A stretch of DNA of 64,000 nt from the NCBI RefSeq assembly GCF_016545825.1, contig NC_052614.1, positions 56,427,864-56,491,863 of the forward strand, written 5' to 3'. Of the stretch, positions 9,526-20,359 are shown piece after piece. Source of the stretch: Eucalyptus grandis. Lineage: Eukaryota > Streptophyta > Magnoliopsida > Myrtales > Myrtaceae. The number at the start of each line of letters is the position of its first letter. The first letter of the stretch is position 1. The notes below the pieces were generated by a model that was given only the letters and a program-made list of their open reading frames with translations, was not told the DNA's origin and did no database searches. Position numbers and translations under genes: made by a program.

Positions 9526-12500
9526 TGTCGCGACCTAAATTTCAAGTGCACCACCTACGGTTTAGGTTAATGGATTGTTAAGCCTAGACTTAACTCGGAC
9601 TCTCCCAAGCCCATACCAATTCGCGACTTAGGTTCAAGTTCTTAACATGCAATTGATTTTCAATTAGAGTCGCCACTAATCTATTTTTAGTGGGTAGATT
9701 AGAAACCCAAGTAAAGTAATGGGAGAATTACTTCACTCCTACGAACCAGAGATTGTGAGTTCGGGGACTTGGTTACACTAGATTTCTCTAATGCGCTTTC
9801 GGTACCATTCTTTTTTTATTTTCAAAAATGTTTTTGCAGGCAGCTTGAATTGATTTTAATTTATCTTCCTAACATGTGAGGTGATCATGCGGTGCATAAA
9901 CCACCAATTTAACACCCAAGAAAGCGATGAATAAATTGCAGGACTTACCTCATAGCAACGAAAGCATCTCGCAAGGTTAGATCGGAATTTACATCGACAG
10001 TCCTAGATATGATTTCTAATTAACACGCAAATTTTTTTTTCTTTTTTTTTCACTTATTTAATAAAAATCATGCAATATGCAATGCATGCTACTAATCTAA
10101 CATGGAATAATATGACATGATAATATGGCCTAATGCGATGTTTTTGTGCTTTCTTAATAAGCATGCGATATATCCTAGAGAATAAAATTAATTCTAAGAC
10201 AATTTTTTTGGTATTTTTCATGAAATTCGAAATGAAAATTGTCCAATAATTAAAGGTGCAATCTAAATTAACCAAATGGCCTAATTTTAATGACGAACAA
10301 TTTCTAATTAAATGAACCTAGCGATAATTACTAAATGACGTGCATTTCATGAACCTAATTCTACATGACATGCGCATGATTTTTTAATGAAAATTCGTAA
10401 TTACAATCACTAAAAATAAAAATCTAACTAAAGCGAGACATCATCTATTTTAAGTTAGGATTAGACTAATCTAAATCCTATCTTAACTTAGAAAATTATC
10501 TCATCATGCAATTTTATTCCAAAAGATATTATCTAACCTAGATATCATCTAAACATGCATTTAAAAAGAACTAACTTTTTATCATGCAATTTTATCTAGG
10601 AAAATAAATTCTAATCTACATGATATGATATGTAAATGCAATTTTTGTATTTTTGAGATAAACAAAACAATGAAAAGATACCGAATCCTCCATGGTTGTT
10701 TCGCTAATAAAATTAATAAATTGATCTTAAGCCTTAAAGATCAAAATATCAATTTTATTCCCGCGTGATTAATTATTCCATCTAAAGCCTTATAGATGAA
10801 ATAAAAAATCATTGTGCGGTTGCGAATTAGGTGATACGTCGGGAATTTCAAACATGCATTAAGGACTAATTCAAGTAAACGAAATATTAAGATAACATAA
10901 CATAAAAAAAAAACGAAATATTAAAGATAAAATAACATAAAATAAAATAGATCTATCTAATAAAAAAACCTACCTAATTTGAACTTTTTCCAAATTTGCC
11001 TTAATGGGTGGTGCTTTGTGGGCCACGATGAAGACTCAGCTCACGGCCGGGATGGCTGCCGCTGCTGACGGGCGACCGTGAGTGGTGGGCACGGTCGTCG
11101 GAACTCCGGCGAAGGGCAGCAAGCTTGGAGCGGGCAGCGAGCTGCTGTGGTGGCGTCGTTCGAAGGGGACGGCGGCTGCGATGCTAGTCGGGCTCGGCGA
11201 TTCTTTGCAACAGCGTGCGGTGGTGTCGGGCGAGAGGAAAGCACGGCAAAAGCAAGGGGGTGGAGCTTCGGCGGTTGACGGTCGAGGTGCCGGGTCGTCG
11301 CGGGTCGATGCGCACGCAGCGGGCGGCGGCGCACGGCGGAGGTGGAGGTGCGGCGTCGGCGGTCGTCGAGGACAGAGGCGGAGGTGGAGGCTGGCTGGGC
11401 GTCGGGCACCGGGCGTAGAAGCGTGATGGCGCGGTGCGGGCGCGGGCCGCGGGCGTAGAGGCGGGCGCTTGTGGCGTGCGGTGCTCGGAGGAACGAGCGG
11501 CGGTGGAGAGCAGTGGCGGGTTCTTTGGTCTTCAGCTCCGGCGGTGTCGCGTGGGCCTGACGCCGGGTCGCGGTGAAGGTGCTTTGCGGTGCGGTGACGG
11601 GCCGCTGCGGAGGTGCTGCTCGGGAGCTCGTGTAGCGGTGATGCGTAACGACAAGCGGGAGCGGTGGTGCGGCGAGGAGGCTCGCGTACTTCCGCAGGTC
11701 GTGTTCGGGGTTTGCGGCGGTAGCGACGGAGCTCATGGCGTCAACGGGCGGGAAGAGGAGCAGCAGCGGTTGGTTGCGAGAGACGGGCGGAAGTGCGCTG
11801 CGACCGGCGGCGAAGGTGGCGCGGGCTGCTGGCGTCGGGCGCGGGTTGCTGCAGAGGTGACGGATGAAGGTGCTGCGGTGGTGCGGGCGAAGACGGTGGC
11901 GCGCTCGGAACTCGCTGGAAGGAGATGCCGACGCCGGGCTGAAGTGCAGCGATGGGCGCGGCGATGGGCGGGGCGCGGCGACGGGCGAGTAGAAGCGCGG
12001 GTTGTCGGCTTAATGCAGCAGCAAACGGACAGGGACTCGGCGGTGCGGCGGCGGGCGCAGCGACGAGCAGAACTCGGTGACAAGTGCTACAGCTTGCGGG
12101 CGTCACTTGTGGCCGAACGGTGGGTGCAGAGGCGCGGTGGAGCGAGCGCAGACGCGGGTTGCAGAATCCGGCGGAAAGTCCAGCGAAGGAGAAGAACAAT
12201 GGGCGCTTCTCCTTCGCACGTCCCTTCTCTCTCTCTGTACTCTCTTTCTGCACTTTCAGTGTACCTTTTTTATGTTTTTAGCTTCACCTTTTTGTTTTCC
12301 TCTGACAAACCTCTCTATCTCTCTTCTTTTAACCGAGGGAGAAGCCCCCTCACAGTGAAATTTTTCTTTTTTCGCTCCCCACTTTTACGCGGCTTCTTGT
12401 GGTCTCATTTATAGGCCTTCCATTGCCAACTTTATTGTGACAAGATGCAGCCGTAACTTTTCCTGAATTTAAGCTGAACTTTGCCATTTTTTATCTTCTT

Positions 12501-13053
12501 CTCCGGACCTTTCTTTCGGCTACCACTCCGCTCTTCAGCAAGGAAATCTTCTTGCGGCGCGCCTGTAGGATTTTTTTTTACATCCCCCATTTCGTGCGTG
12601 TATATACATGCATTAATGAGGAGGTTTCTTCTACGGTGAATTTCATTGCGCCATCAAAGCTGACATATTATATAATATTATGGGCATATTATAATAACAC
12701 AATATGGGCATATTATATAATATGTTGTGAGCTGCTTTTGCTTCTTTGAAGATTTCTCTCGAATCCGCACGTCCACCGAATTTGTGTATGCATGTGCATG
12801 CATTGATGAGAAATAGACAATGGACGTGCGAGAGCTTCTTTCCTCATTTTTTTTCTTATGTGTGTTCAGACCAGCGAAAGAGGGACCATTCTTTTATGCA
12901 CGCAATCGACCGCGAGCCCTTGCTTCTTGTTGTCTTCTTAGTATCGATGCAAATGCGACTACATGAAATGCAATTTTACTATATGCAATTTTTACTCCCT
13001 AATTTTCTATGCAATTAATTACTACATGATTAGTCAAAATTTAGGTGTCAACA
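9526..13053 (-). repeat. 5' LTR of the Tat-like element (about 3.5 kb)
   Basis: On the minus strand it starts TGTTGACACCTAAATTTTGA and ends AAATTTAGGTCGCGACA. It thus has TG...CA ends and an inverted, partly matching CCTAAATTT/AAATTTAGG at its termini. The downstream primer-binding site fixes the right orientation. Inside, 11040-12250 is strikingly GC-rich and rich in alternating purine-pyrimidine triplets, giving long but meaningless open frames on both strands (for example 11434-12414). AT-rich DNA lies on either side. The length fits Ogre-type LTRs. The partner LTR is outside the window, so age cannot be estimated here. Confidence 0.85.
12661..12722. repeat. AT-rich palindrome in the Tat LTR
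   Basis: The unit ATGGGCATATTATA occurs twice, flanked by TATATAATAT runs that are each other's reverse complement. The 62 bases can fold into an imperfect hairpin. It lies near the LTR's transcription-upstream end; function unknown. Confidence 0.5.
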
Positions 13054-13368
13054 GGAATATGACGATAGCCCATCAATCCTGCTTGCCCATACAATCAAGA
13101 TCTCGGTTTCCATAAGTAAAACCTTCCAAGTATACTTTGCCAATCATCGGATCCTTAATCAATCTTGATTCGAATAAAGGATTCCGTTATGTCATATCCA
13201 GCCAAGAGATCTTCGTCAGTCGATAAGGTCAAATCCTTAACGAAACATCCAGTCCTGGATAGACCTTCTTCGACGGACTAGAAACTGTCAATGAGGATAG
13301 ACTTTGAGTCTTGAGTCTGGCAGTCTGGAGGTCTTCAGACTTTAAATAGAAGAGTCTACAAATCTTCA
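13054..13368 (-). repeat. SIRE-type copia LTR, left fragment
   Basis: Colinear and closely similar to the LTRs of Copia-C (compare 54776-55090 and 58433-58742), for example GATAGCCCATCAATCCTGC and AGTCTTGAGTCTGGCAGTC. It stops at AATCTTCA, where the pararetrovirus begins, and resumes at 20298. On the left it is cut by the Tat-like element. Orientation (minus) is taken from Copia-C. Confidence 0.85.
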
Positions 13369-13676
13369 CCAATGAATGGACCTAGACTTAGAACCAGGGA
13401 AGAAGAGTAAATTTCCTGCAGGTATGCATCCCACATGGGCGAACCTAGCCCTTCAGGGACGGCCTGTTAGCAGAAAACCACTCAGCCCTTTAGTTGAGAG
13501 CCTAGAGACACTCAGAGATGCCAGGATGGGATCGTTTCTAACCTACCCAAGCTGCATTTCTTGAAGGATCCTACCAGGCTGAAGAAGAAGAGGAATTTAG
13601 AAAGCCATGGAGAGATTTTCACAAAGCACACACTTTACTTCAGGGGACTCTGCCCAAAACATTACACCCTCCTTGC

Positions 13677-13685
13677 CTTATATAG
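13677..13685 (-). promoter_or_regulatory. TATA box of the pararetrovirus promoter
   Basis: On the minus strand TTGCCTATATAAGGCAAGG stands downstream of the last viral frame, where caulimovirids have their single full-length-transcript promoter. The leader would run from about 13650 down to the left boundary at 13369, so the copy is cut within the leader. Confidence 0.6.
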
Positions 13686-13987
13686 GCAATAAGAGGTCAC
13701 AAGGACACACACAGGGACCTAGCTCACGGGTCCGGAAACAAACAGGGCACCGAAAGGGAATTATTCGAACACTATGAACAGTAACTGTACTGTGAACAGT
13801 ACTTTCCCTAGCCTAGTGCTACAGTAAAAGTGAACAGTGTTTTGCTACAGTGAAAATGTACGGACTCAACGGTCACGTCCGTCTCGAGCATTGTAGCTGC
13901 AAACTGAATCATCCGAGTTTTCTTCTAGGAGATGTGCCTCGTATTTTTGTTCAAGGGCTTCAAGGTCTTCTGGTGAGAGAATCTGAT

Positions 13988-14912
13988 TCAGCCTTCGTGA
14001 TGAGGATGCTTGTTCATGAGCCCAATGTGATGCTTCTTCTTGACCCGCCTTTGTATCTTCATCTTGCCAAGGTTAACAATTCTTGGCCGAGGCCAATTGG
14101 ATGGTTCTGCATAAAAAGATGTGTCCATGCTTTGGAATTGTTCGTAGGGGTCCTGGGACAGAGGTCCTCCAAAGCGTGCATAGGGGTCTTGGGTGGATTG
14201 GACAATGTCGTCTTCGTTTGTCATTTCAGGCTCTTGGGACGATGAGGCTTGTCTGTATTGTCCCAGTGCTTCCTTAGCTTCTGGTGCTAGGTCATAATGA
14301 TCCCATGTAGTGGGTGCATTATTCCAAACGTCTTCGGGAATGGTCTTGTTTTCCTGGCATAGGATTCTCTGGAGTTCTCGATATTCTCGTTCACAAATTC
14401 GAACAGATCTAGGATAAGATTTGTAAATCCGGGATTCTCGGCTGTTCAGGTTAGGTTTATAAGAAGTAGTTCCTATTTCCAGAGGTGCATCAAGAATACT
14501 ACCATTATTTCTGCAAAAATTCCAAGGGCGTCGGAAAAATAGGATGGTATGGACTTCGGGATCGGTGTCATGGATCTCGGTTCTTTTTCCAAGTCTTGCT
14601 TCCAACATGTAGGATGATAGAACCAATTTAGAAATTCTAAAAGATTTCTATCACATTCTTTTTCAATGTTTCTTCCGAGCAAGAATATCCTTGTGAGGTT
14701 TGCAATGAATCTTCGGTTGGGATTTCAAAGGCTATTAGATACTTATTGGTTAAGTACCATAATAACGTTTTGAGCTGTTCAGGAAAATCATCTTCTTTCG
14801 AGATAAGAGGATGAATGAATGGATAATTCATGTTTAACCCAAAAGGATAAAGAATCGAACCTCCATTGAACCTGAATAGGTCTGTATGGCTTTGCCACAT
14901 GAGGTTCTCCAA
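13988..14912 (-). pseudogene. C-terminal segment of the pararetrovirus polyprotein
   Basis: Two main frames (14912-14637 and 14626-13988) follow RNase H on the same strand, separated by a short break. The second is about 210 codons with a basic patch (SRIYKSYPRSVRICEREYRE), then an acidic, Gln/Pro-rich tail ending in KMKIQRRVKKKHHIG. I recognise no enzymatic motif. Its place between RNase H and the promoter fits the poorly conserved C-terminal end of petuvirus-like polyproteins or a small accessory ORF. It contains no obvious signal peptide or membrane segment. Confidence 0.5.
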
Positions 14913-15811
14913 ATTTTCAGCAAGGCTGTCGTTCTGGATTTGTTGAATAATCTCCGAGGATATTTCCAGCTTTGCAAATCCCCGATGTTCTCAATTTTGT
15001 ATTTTACTCCATGGTTGCGCATATGGAAAGCTGGCCTTTTGATATACATGTTGATCTCGGCTGGTGCCTTTGGTCTTGATAAGAAATCAGCAAGCACATT
15101 CTTCTTTCCAAGGATATGCTTAGTTTCAAAGGAATATTTTGAAAACCATTCAGCCCATCGAAGCAGTTGGGAGTTTGGAATCTGCTTTTGTTTAAACTTG
15201 GTCATCTGAGGGAAAGATGCCATGTCTAATTCTACCAGAAAGTGGTGGCCAATGAGGTGGAACTCGAATTTTTTGATTCCATTTTTGACTGCTAAGATTT
15301 CTTTGAAAGTGGAATGGTAATGCATTTCAGCTTGGGAAAACTTTCCACTTTTATGAGCACAGAGGAGTCTCTTACCATCGATTTCTTCAAAGAGGACAGC
15401 TGCCCAATATTCATCACTGGCGTCAGTCTGGAGAATTCTTTTGCTTGTTGATGGTATTTGTAATGGTGGGAGATTATGCATAATCTCCTTAAGTTCTGCT
15501 ACTGCTTTGGTCTGAGTTTTTCCCCAAGGTGGGGAATTCTTCTTCAGCATGGATTGCAAAGGGATCAGAAGTTTTGCAATATTTGGGACAAAGACCCTGA
15601 GATAATTGATTATCCCGAGAAATTGCTGAACTTGCTTTGTTGTGAAATTGTCCTGAGGAAACTTCAATAATTCTTGAGCTATATGCGACCCTGGGTAGTA
15701 TGTACCTTTGCTAAGATGCATACCAAGAAATTCAATCTCTGTCCGGGCAATATTCATCTTCCTTTGGGAAAGCATAATACCATGCTTTTTATGATTTCTG
15801 CAACTGCTCAA
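14834..15811 (-). pseudogene. Pararetrovirus RNase H (with RT thumb)
   Basis: A 325-codon frame. The first 150 residues are the thumb/connection (ARTEIEFLGMHLSKGTYYPG, QQFLGIINYLRVFVPNIAKL). RNase H follows with ILQTDASDEYWAAVLFEEID (first Asp), HSTFKEILAVKNGIKKFEF (Glu) and FLVELDMASFP (third acidic position). LGKKNVLADFLSRPKAP marks its end. It would degrade the RNA strand during viral DNA synthesis. It overlaps the end of the RT part, from which it is separated by frameshifts near 15800-15930. Confidence 0.85.
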
Positions 15812-16472
15812 GAAGTTGACAATGTGATCTCATCGGGGCAGAGCAGGATATCATCGATGTATACGGCCGCACTTGCTAGAATTGGTTGGAAGATGCGACA
15901 CATGGCCTTTTAGAAAAGGGATGGTGCTACTTTTAGGCCAAAGGGAAGAACTTTCCATTGGAAATGCTGGTTTGGGATACGAGAATCTGTTTGGATCTAT
16001 CTTCAGGATGGATGCCCAATTGCCAAAATCCGGCTTTGAGGTCGAATTTGGAATAGATGTGGGCCTTGGTTAGACCACTGAAGAGAGAGTCTCTAGATGG
16101 TAAAGGGAATTTATCATCTTGGAGGAAAAGATTGAGAGGTTGATAGTTGATTACCAATCTCATTTTTCCTCTGTTCTGCTCGGCACGTTTATTGACATAA
16201 AAGGCTTCACAAGCCCATTGCGAGTCAGAAATTTCAATAAGGCCTTGTTGCAAGAGTTCCGAGCATTCCCTTTGAGCTAGAACTAAATGTTCTGGCTTCA
16301 TTCCCATGTGGCTCGCCTTGGTTGGGTTTATGTCTTCATTCTTCTTAAAAGGAAGACGAACAAAGAACTCTGGGTTTTGCCACAAAGGATGAGGGCATTT
16401 TTGAGCAAATTCTGCATGGGATTCCGAACAGGATTCCAATAACTTTTGCATAATCGGATCTAGTAGACTCAT
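15812..16472 (-). pseudogene. Pararetrovirus reverse transcriptase, frameshifted
   Basis: The frame 16472-15933 holds the RT N-terminal and palm regions, with MRLVINYQPLNLFLQDDKFP and IYSKFDLKAGFWQLGI. After about 15930 the reading changes register. The catalytic strand AVYIDDILLC is still readable at 15845-15870. Then a further shift and stop separate it from the thumb. The order and spacing are those of a caulimovirid RT. The upstream protease reads into it without a gap. No functional enzyme can be made from this copy. Confidence 0.85.
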
Positions 16473-16880
16473 TTGAATAGAAAAGAGTCTCTGGATATTG
16501 ACAAACTCAGGGAATTGATCTTTATACCTAAGACCTTTTCCAGGAATGATACGAAGCTGGGAGATTTGAGTCTTAATGTCCCACCCAATTATCAGGTCTT
16601 TATTGGGAAGGTTAGATCCAAAAAATTTTGCAGTTATGGAGCACTGCGGGAAGAACTGGATAGTTACAGGAGTAGTTCTGACATTTGTGGAGAAAGTATC
16701 TCCTGACGCAGAATTGAAGTATCTGATGTAGGGAGTCCAGAATTCTTAAGGCAGAATTTTGGTGTCCAGAATTGAACAACTTGCTCCTGTGTCAATGAGA
16801 GCAATGACAGTGATAGGTTTGGCAAACTTTGAGGTGAGGATTTTGACCGGGAAGTGTGGACAATGAGTTTGATTTGAAAA
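16473..16880 (-). pseudogene. Pararetrovirus aspartic protease
   Basis: The active-site sequence ALIDTGASCSILDTK reads on the minus strand at about 16764-16808, immediately before RT. It is a retropepsin-type DTGA site. A glycine/tryptophan-bearing second half (LIIGWDI) lies at about 16570-16595. The protease frame appears to run on into the RT frame. It would release capsid and polymerase from the polyprotein. Confidence 0.7.
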
Positions 16881-16884
16881 TATG

Positions 16885-18555
16885 TCAAGGTTTGGTTAAG
16901 GGATGATGGTGATATATGAAAAATATCTTCGGACTCGAGTCGACTCGCCACCGGAAGTTTGGTAAGAGGATGGCACAAAGAGTTTGTTCATATGGTTCTT
17001 CATCAGCGGAGAACAAGGATTCAATATCATCATTCTCAAGAGAAATACCTATTTCGTTTTCAATATGATGGATTAGATGATTCTGACCTTTTCTCGCTTG
17101 AGGACAACTTTTGGCGAAATGTCCTTTCGATTGCAAATGTAGCAACAATTTGATTTTTGTGGCTTGTGCGATCCTTTCTTTGCGTAGATATCGCCATTTC
17201 TTCTTTTTCCGGAAATGCTTGGAGCCATGTTTGGATTTCTTTATCCAAAACTTCTTGTAGTGTTTCTTTTTTTGGAGTACTTGCCACATGTTCCATCACA
17301 GTCTTTTGGAGCATTTGATCTTCAACTCTTGTCGGGAGAGCAGTGCGCTTAGATGTTTGTCATCTGTGATGTATGTTTGCACCATCCTGCGCTTCAAGCA
17401 TAATTCTTCTAGACATATATGGATTTCTTGCTGTATTTCTCCCAAGGGAATATTCTGTATCTGCCTTTGTTTTCCAAAGAATGATCTCTCAACCATCTGG
17501 GATAGTTCTTTCGGGATGGAAGTAAGGAAAACATGCTTCAGATTTGGTTCTGCTCCTACTTGATAAAAGGTTTGAAGCATTAACTTAAAATGCTTATCAA
17601 GGTGTTTCTTCTGGAGGGAGCAGCATCGCCTTTCAAAAAATTCTCTTTTTTTTTATCTCTATGAGATCACCGGGTTTTCCCACAAAGACATGATATAACA
17701 GAGTGATAGCATGGCTGAAAGTAGGTGACATCAGGAAATGGAGCTGGTCTTGTTCTGAAAGGGATTGCCACCAGTGCTTCAGGCTTCCTGTGAATCTTGT
17801 AACAAAGTTGTACAATACGTCATTCATATCATGGTTGGTGATAGCCTGGGTGTTCATCCAAGCATGGAATTCTTCAAGCCTCAACGGCCACCTTTGATAG
17901 GGTATATCATCAATGGTGAAGAATTGTTTTGATGCTGTGGATACCTGATGAGTGGGCTCGCTTGTCTGGCCTATTTCTGGGTCAGAATAATCTAATTCCA
18001 TATCATCATCTGGGGAGTCAGCCATGAATATTGATGAGGTAATTGGTGCAATAGGGAAGGTATCAATCGAAGAGGAGGAAAGGGATACTCGAAGATTCGT
18101 TTCAAAATCCGAGAAGCTTGTTCTATTGAAAGAAATGTCTGTTTTTTCAAAGGATCAGGTTGTTGGATAACAGAGTCAGGTTCCTGAGTGCTTAAATCCT
18201 TTAGAAAAGACTCTAGTGGATTTGATAGCATCATCTGTTCTGGCCTATCTCGTATGATGATGGAACTTGATCCTGTAGGTGGTGTTTTTTCTTTCCCCTT
18301 TTCTTTCTGCATGGTTTTGAGGCGATTTCGTAGATCTGTCATGTCTGGTTCTCTTTTGTAAGGTTCTGTTGGGATATTGGCGAAAATGGATGTTTGTGGT
18401 GGTGGAGGTAAATATCCAGTTTTAACAGGAGGTGCTAGAGGATCAAATGGTCTGAACCTTCCTTCTTCAAGAAGCTGGATTTGGTTTTTGAGCTTTTCTA
18501 TTTCTGGCTTTGGATTTTCAAGATAATGGTACCCAAGATGTTGTCCCGATTCCAA
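16885..18555 (-). pseudogene. Pararetrovirus capsid (coat protein) region with zinc knuckle, frameshifted
   Basis: Several frames (18555-17992, 18025-17633, 17580-17296, 17314-16885) together give the spacer and capsid. The first is proline-rich with a coiled segment. The next two are helical with PYQRWPLRLEEFHAWMN and FTGSLKHWWQSLSEQDQLHF. Near 17100-17155 a CCHC zinc knuckle is split between registers: CCYICNRK is in one frame and GHFAKSCPQARK in another, so one base is gained or lost inside the finger. Such a knuckle followed by protease is the standard caulimovirid order. The product would be the virion shell protein that binds nucleic acid. Confidence 0.75.
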
Positions 18556-18576
18556 GGCATGAAGCCTCTTTTTAAT

Positions 18577-20297
18577 TCAGAGTATCTTTTTGGTACTTTC
18601 ATCATATCTTCGGAGATCTTGTTGCACATTTCCAATTTTGGAGTCAATTGCTTTGAAGGCATTGTTTTGTGCAAGCAGAGTCTCTGATTGCCAATTGAGG
18701 ACAGCTTCAGCAGCAGGGGTTTTTTTCTGTCTTCCATGTTCGTCCACATCAGTGGGAGTAGAGATTTTGGGAACATGTCGGTATCTTCCCTGAGAATCAA
18801 TAAACTCTTCTGCAGCCGGGAAAGAGAGTTTAGAACCTTCTTTGACTAGAGGTGGAAAGTCAGCATCCTGGAACATGGCAATAGAAGAAGTAGGTGGTGC
18901 TTCTTCTGGAACCTCGAGGGGATAAGAATGCTTCTTAGCCCACTTAAGGATTGGCTTATAGAATGGAGAGAGGGTTTGCTTTTTCTGGGATGGAGGTGGT
19001 GGTGGTGTTTTTGGTAAGTCTTGTAAGGCTTGGGATGTAGTACTGGACTCTGGTGATGGCGGTGGTGCATAAGAAACCATGAATTGGTATTTGTGGCTTT
19101 CACCAAGAGTGTCGATGGATGTATCTCCATCTAAGTACTTTTGGAACATCTTATCCTTTGGTTTTTTCTTTCGAGGTGGAGGTCTTTCAAACGGGTTTAC
19201 CTCGTCCAGAGAATTTATACAGGAGGAACATTGGCAAAAAGGATCCCAAAAACAGTGTGAATAATTGTCTTTATAGTAATGAACAGGATGTCCATTACCA
19301 TCAAAGTGTCGAACATGCTTTTTTGAATCTGGCTCGAAAATGGATGGAGGAACACATGGTTCAATCATGAGCAGGGTTTGGAAAATAGAAGGACTTTCTT
19401 CCTTTTCTTTGCCAAATTTGATGGAAACAGTTCCATCTTTTTTCCTTACGAACTCTGAGTCCGTAGATTGGACGGGTTTGTTGTGCTGATGTAGCTTTTC
19501 ATAGTTGGTAATCCAGGTTTCTGGAAGAAGTTTGGCTAACTTCTCCTTTGGAATCTGTCTGGGAACATGGATGCAAGATGCCTGATCATTTTGCATGGAG
19601 ATAAACAAGGCATCTTCATTACCATTGTTGAAGTTAAGATCAAGCGCATGGTTCTGCACTCGATAAACCATTTGGTAATGTAATGTTGCAGCTACAAAGT
19701 CAGCAGTTTGAGGGGCTCCAGTGAGTTGAAGTTGAACTTTCATAAACGAAAGTAACTGGGGATCTGAAAGGGCTATGTTGAAGTTGGGATATAGAGTGAT
19801 AAAGACTGTTCCTGCATTCAAAGTAGTTTGAACAGTACCAATGCAAGCATGCTGATATTGCAAAAATCTGGTATCTAGTAACGCTATTCTTGCCACAACC
19901 GGCAAACCTTTACGACCATGGAACGTGAGAGCAAGATGAACAGCTCCATAATGGACATGAGTGTATCCCTGTTGAGCCCATTGTCTGGGGAATTCTGGAG
20001 GAATCTGAAGAGTAACAAAGTATTCTTTTTCAGTGGCAGGAATAGGATGTTGGTCGAATTTGGAGGACTGGACGTACTCCTTTACTTGCTTTGGGCTTTG
20101 ATGAATTAGCTGGCGGATGGAGCGGATCGGTGAAAATGAAGAGGTTGGTTTTGCAAAAGCAGAATAAGGGTTCATGAGGGGAAGATGGGTTTCTGAGATT
20201 TTGGTTTCATCGCTAAGAGAGACTTCATAGAGATAGTCTATCTTTGAAGCATTAGAAACACGGAATTCTGGAGGTGTTGAAGATGAAGCTGAAGGTG
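18577..20297 (-). CDS. Pararetrovirus movement protein domain and downstream linker (frame extends into the LTR)
   Basis: The open frame is 630 codons and formally starts at 20469. Codons upstream of about 20297 come from the interrupted SIRE LTR and its flank, so the real viral start is lost or lies inside. The first 250 viral residues match the 30K movement-protein superfamily: YFVTLQIPPEFPRQWAQQGY, HYGAVHLALTFHGRKGLP and VARIALLDTRFLQYQHACIG, with the conserved Asp. Such proteins widen plasmodesmata for cell-to-cell spread. The rest is a proline-rich linker with two Cys pairs (CFWDPFCQCSSC). This is the best-preserved viral frame. Confidence 0.8.
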
Positions 20298-20359
20298 CTA
20301 GAGTAACAGATGGAAATGTTTTGTCAACTTCAAAATACTCCACGAAGATTTCTCCAACA
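20298..20359 (-). repeat. SIRE-type copia LTR, right fragment
   Basis: Continues the LTR interrupted at 13368: CTAGA, then TGGAAATGTTTTGTCAACTT and TCCACGAAGATTTCTCCAACA, matching the terminal 60 bases of the Copia-C LTRs (55089-55148 and 58743-58802). The final CAACA at 20359 is the LTR terminus (TGTTGG on the minus strand). Confidence 0.85.

Larger units (their letters stand above)
1..13053 (-). mobile_element. Tat/Ogre-like Ty3/gypsy retrotransposon, 3' end outside the window
   Basis: A long minus-strand element whose 5' LTR is 9526-13053. A primer-binding site follows at 9504-9522, then ORF1, gag, protease, RT, two RNase H domains and integrase. The additional ORF before gag, the doubled RNase H, the DNGS-type protease and the very long LTR are hallmarks of the Tat lineage, especially Ogre. 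Gag, ORF1 and integrase are still open, while protease and RT carry frameshifts, so this copy is probably inactive but not ancient. The 3' LTR is not present before position 1. At the right end the LTR meets a SIRE-type LTR fragment without a gap, so the element inserted into that LTR or is joined to it. Confidence 0.85.
13369..20297 (-). mobile_element. Endogenous caulimovirid (pararetrovirus), petu-/florendovirus-like
   Basis: A single virus-derived segment of about 6.9 kb carries, in minus-strand order, movement protein, capsid region with zinc knuckle, aspartic protease, reverse transcriptase, RNase H and a C-terminal segment, then a TATA promoter. No integrase is present, as expected for Caulimoviridae. 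All domains in one direction in this order is the layout of Petuvirus and the endogenous Florendovirus, whose genomes are about 7-8 kb. Stops and frameshifts break the capsid and pol parts. It lies inside a SIRE-type LTR that continues almost without loss on the other side (20298-20359). The tRNA-Met primer site (TGGTATCAGAG) of the family was not found in the segment. Confidence 0.88.

Noticed and set aside
11041..12414. Long open frames on both strands (up to 326 codons) in the Tat LTR
   Set aside because: Arg/Ala/Gly-rich low-complexity translation of a GC-rich block in all frames, with no domain; they are composition artefacts.
13369..20297. A functional or infectious virus genome
   Set aside because: Frameshifts in capsid, protease/RT and RNase H parts, a truncated leader and no primer site are visible.
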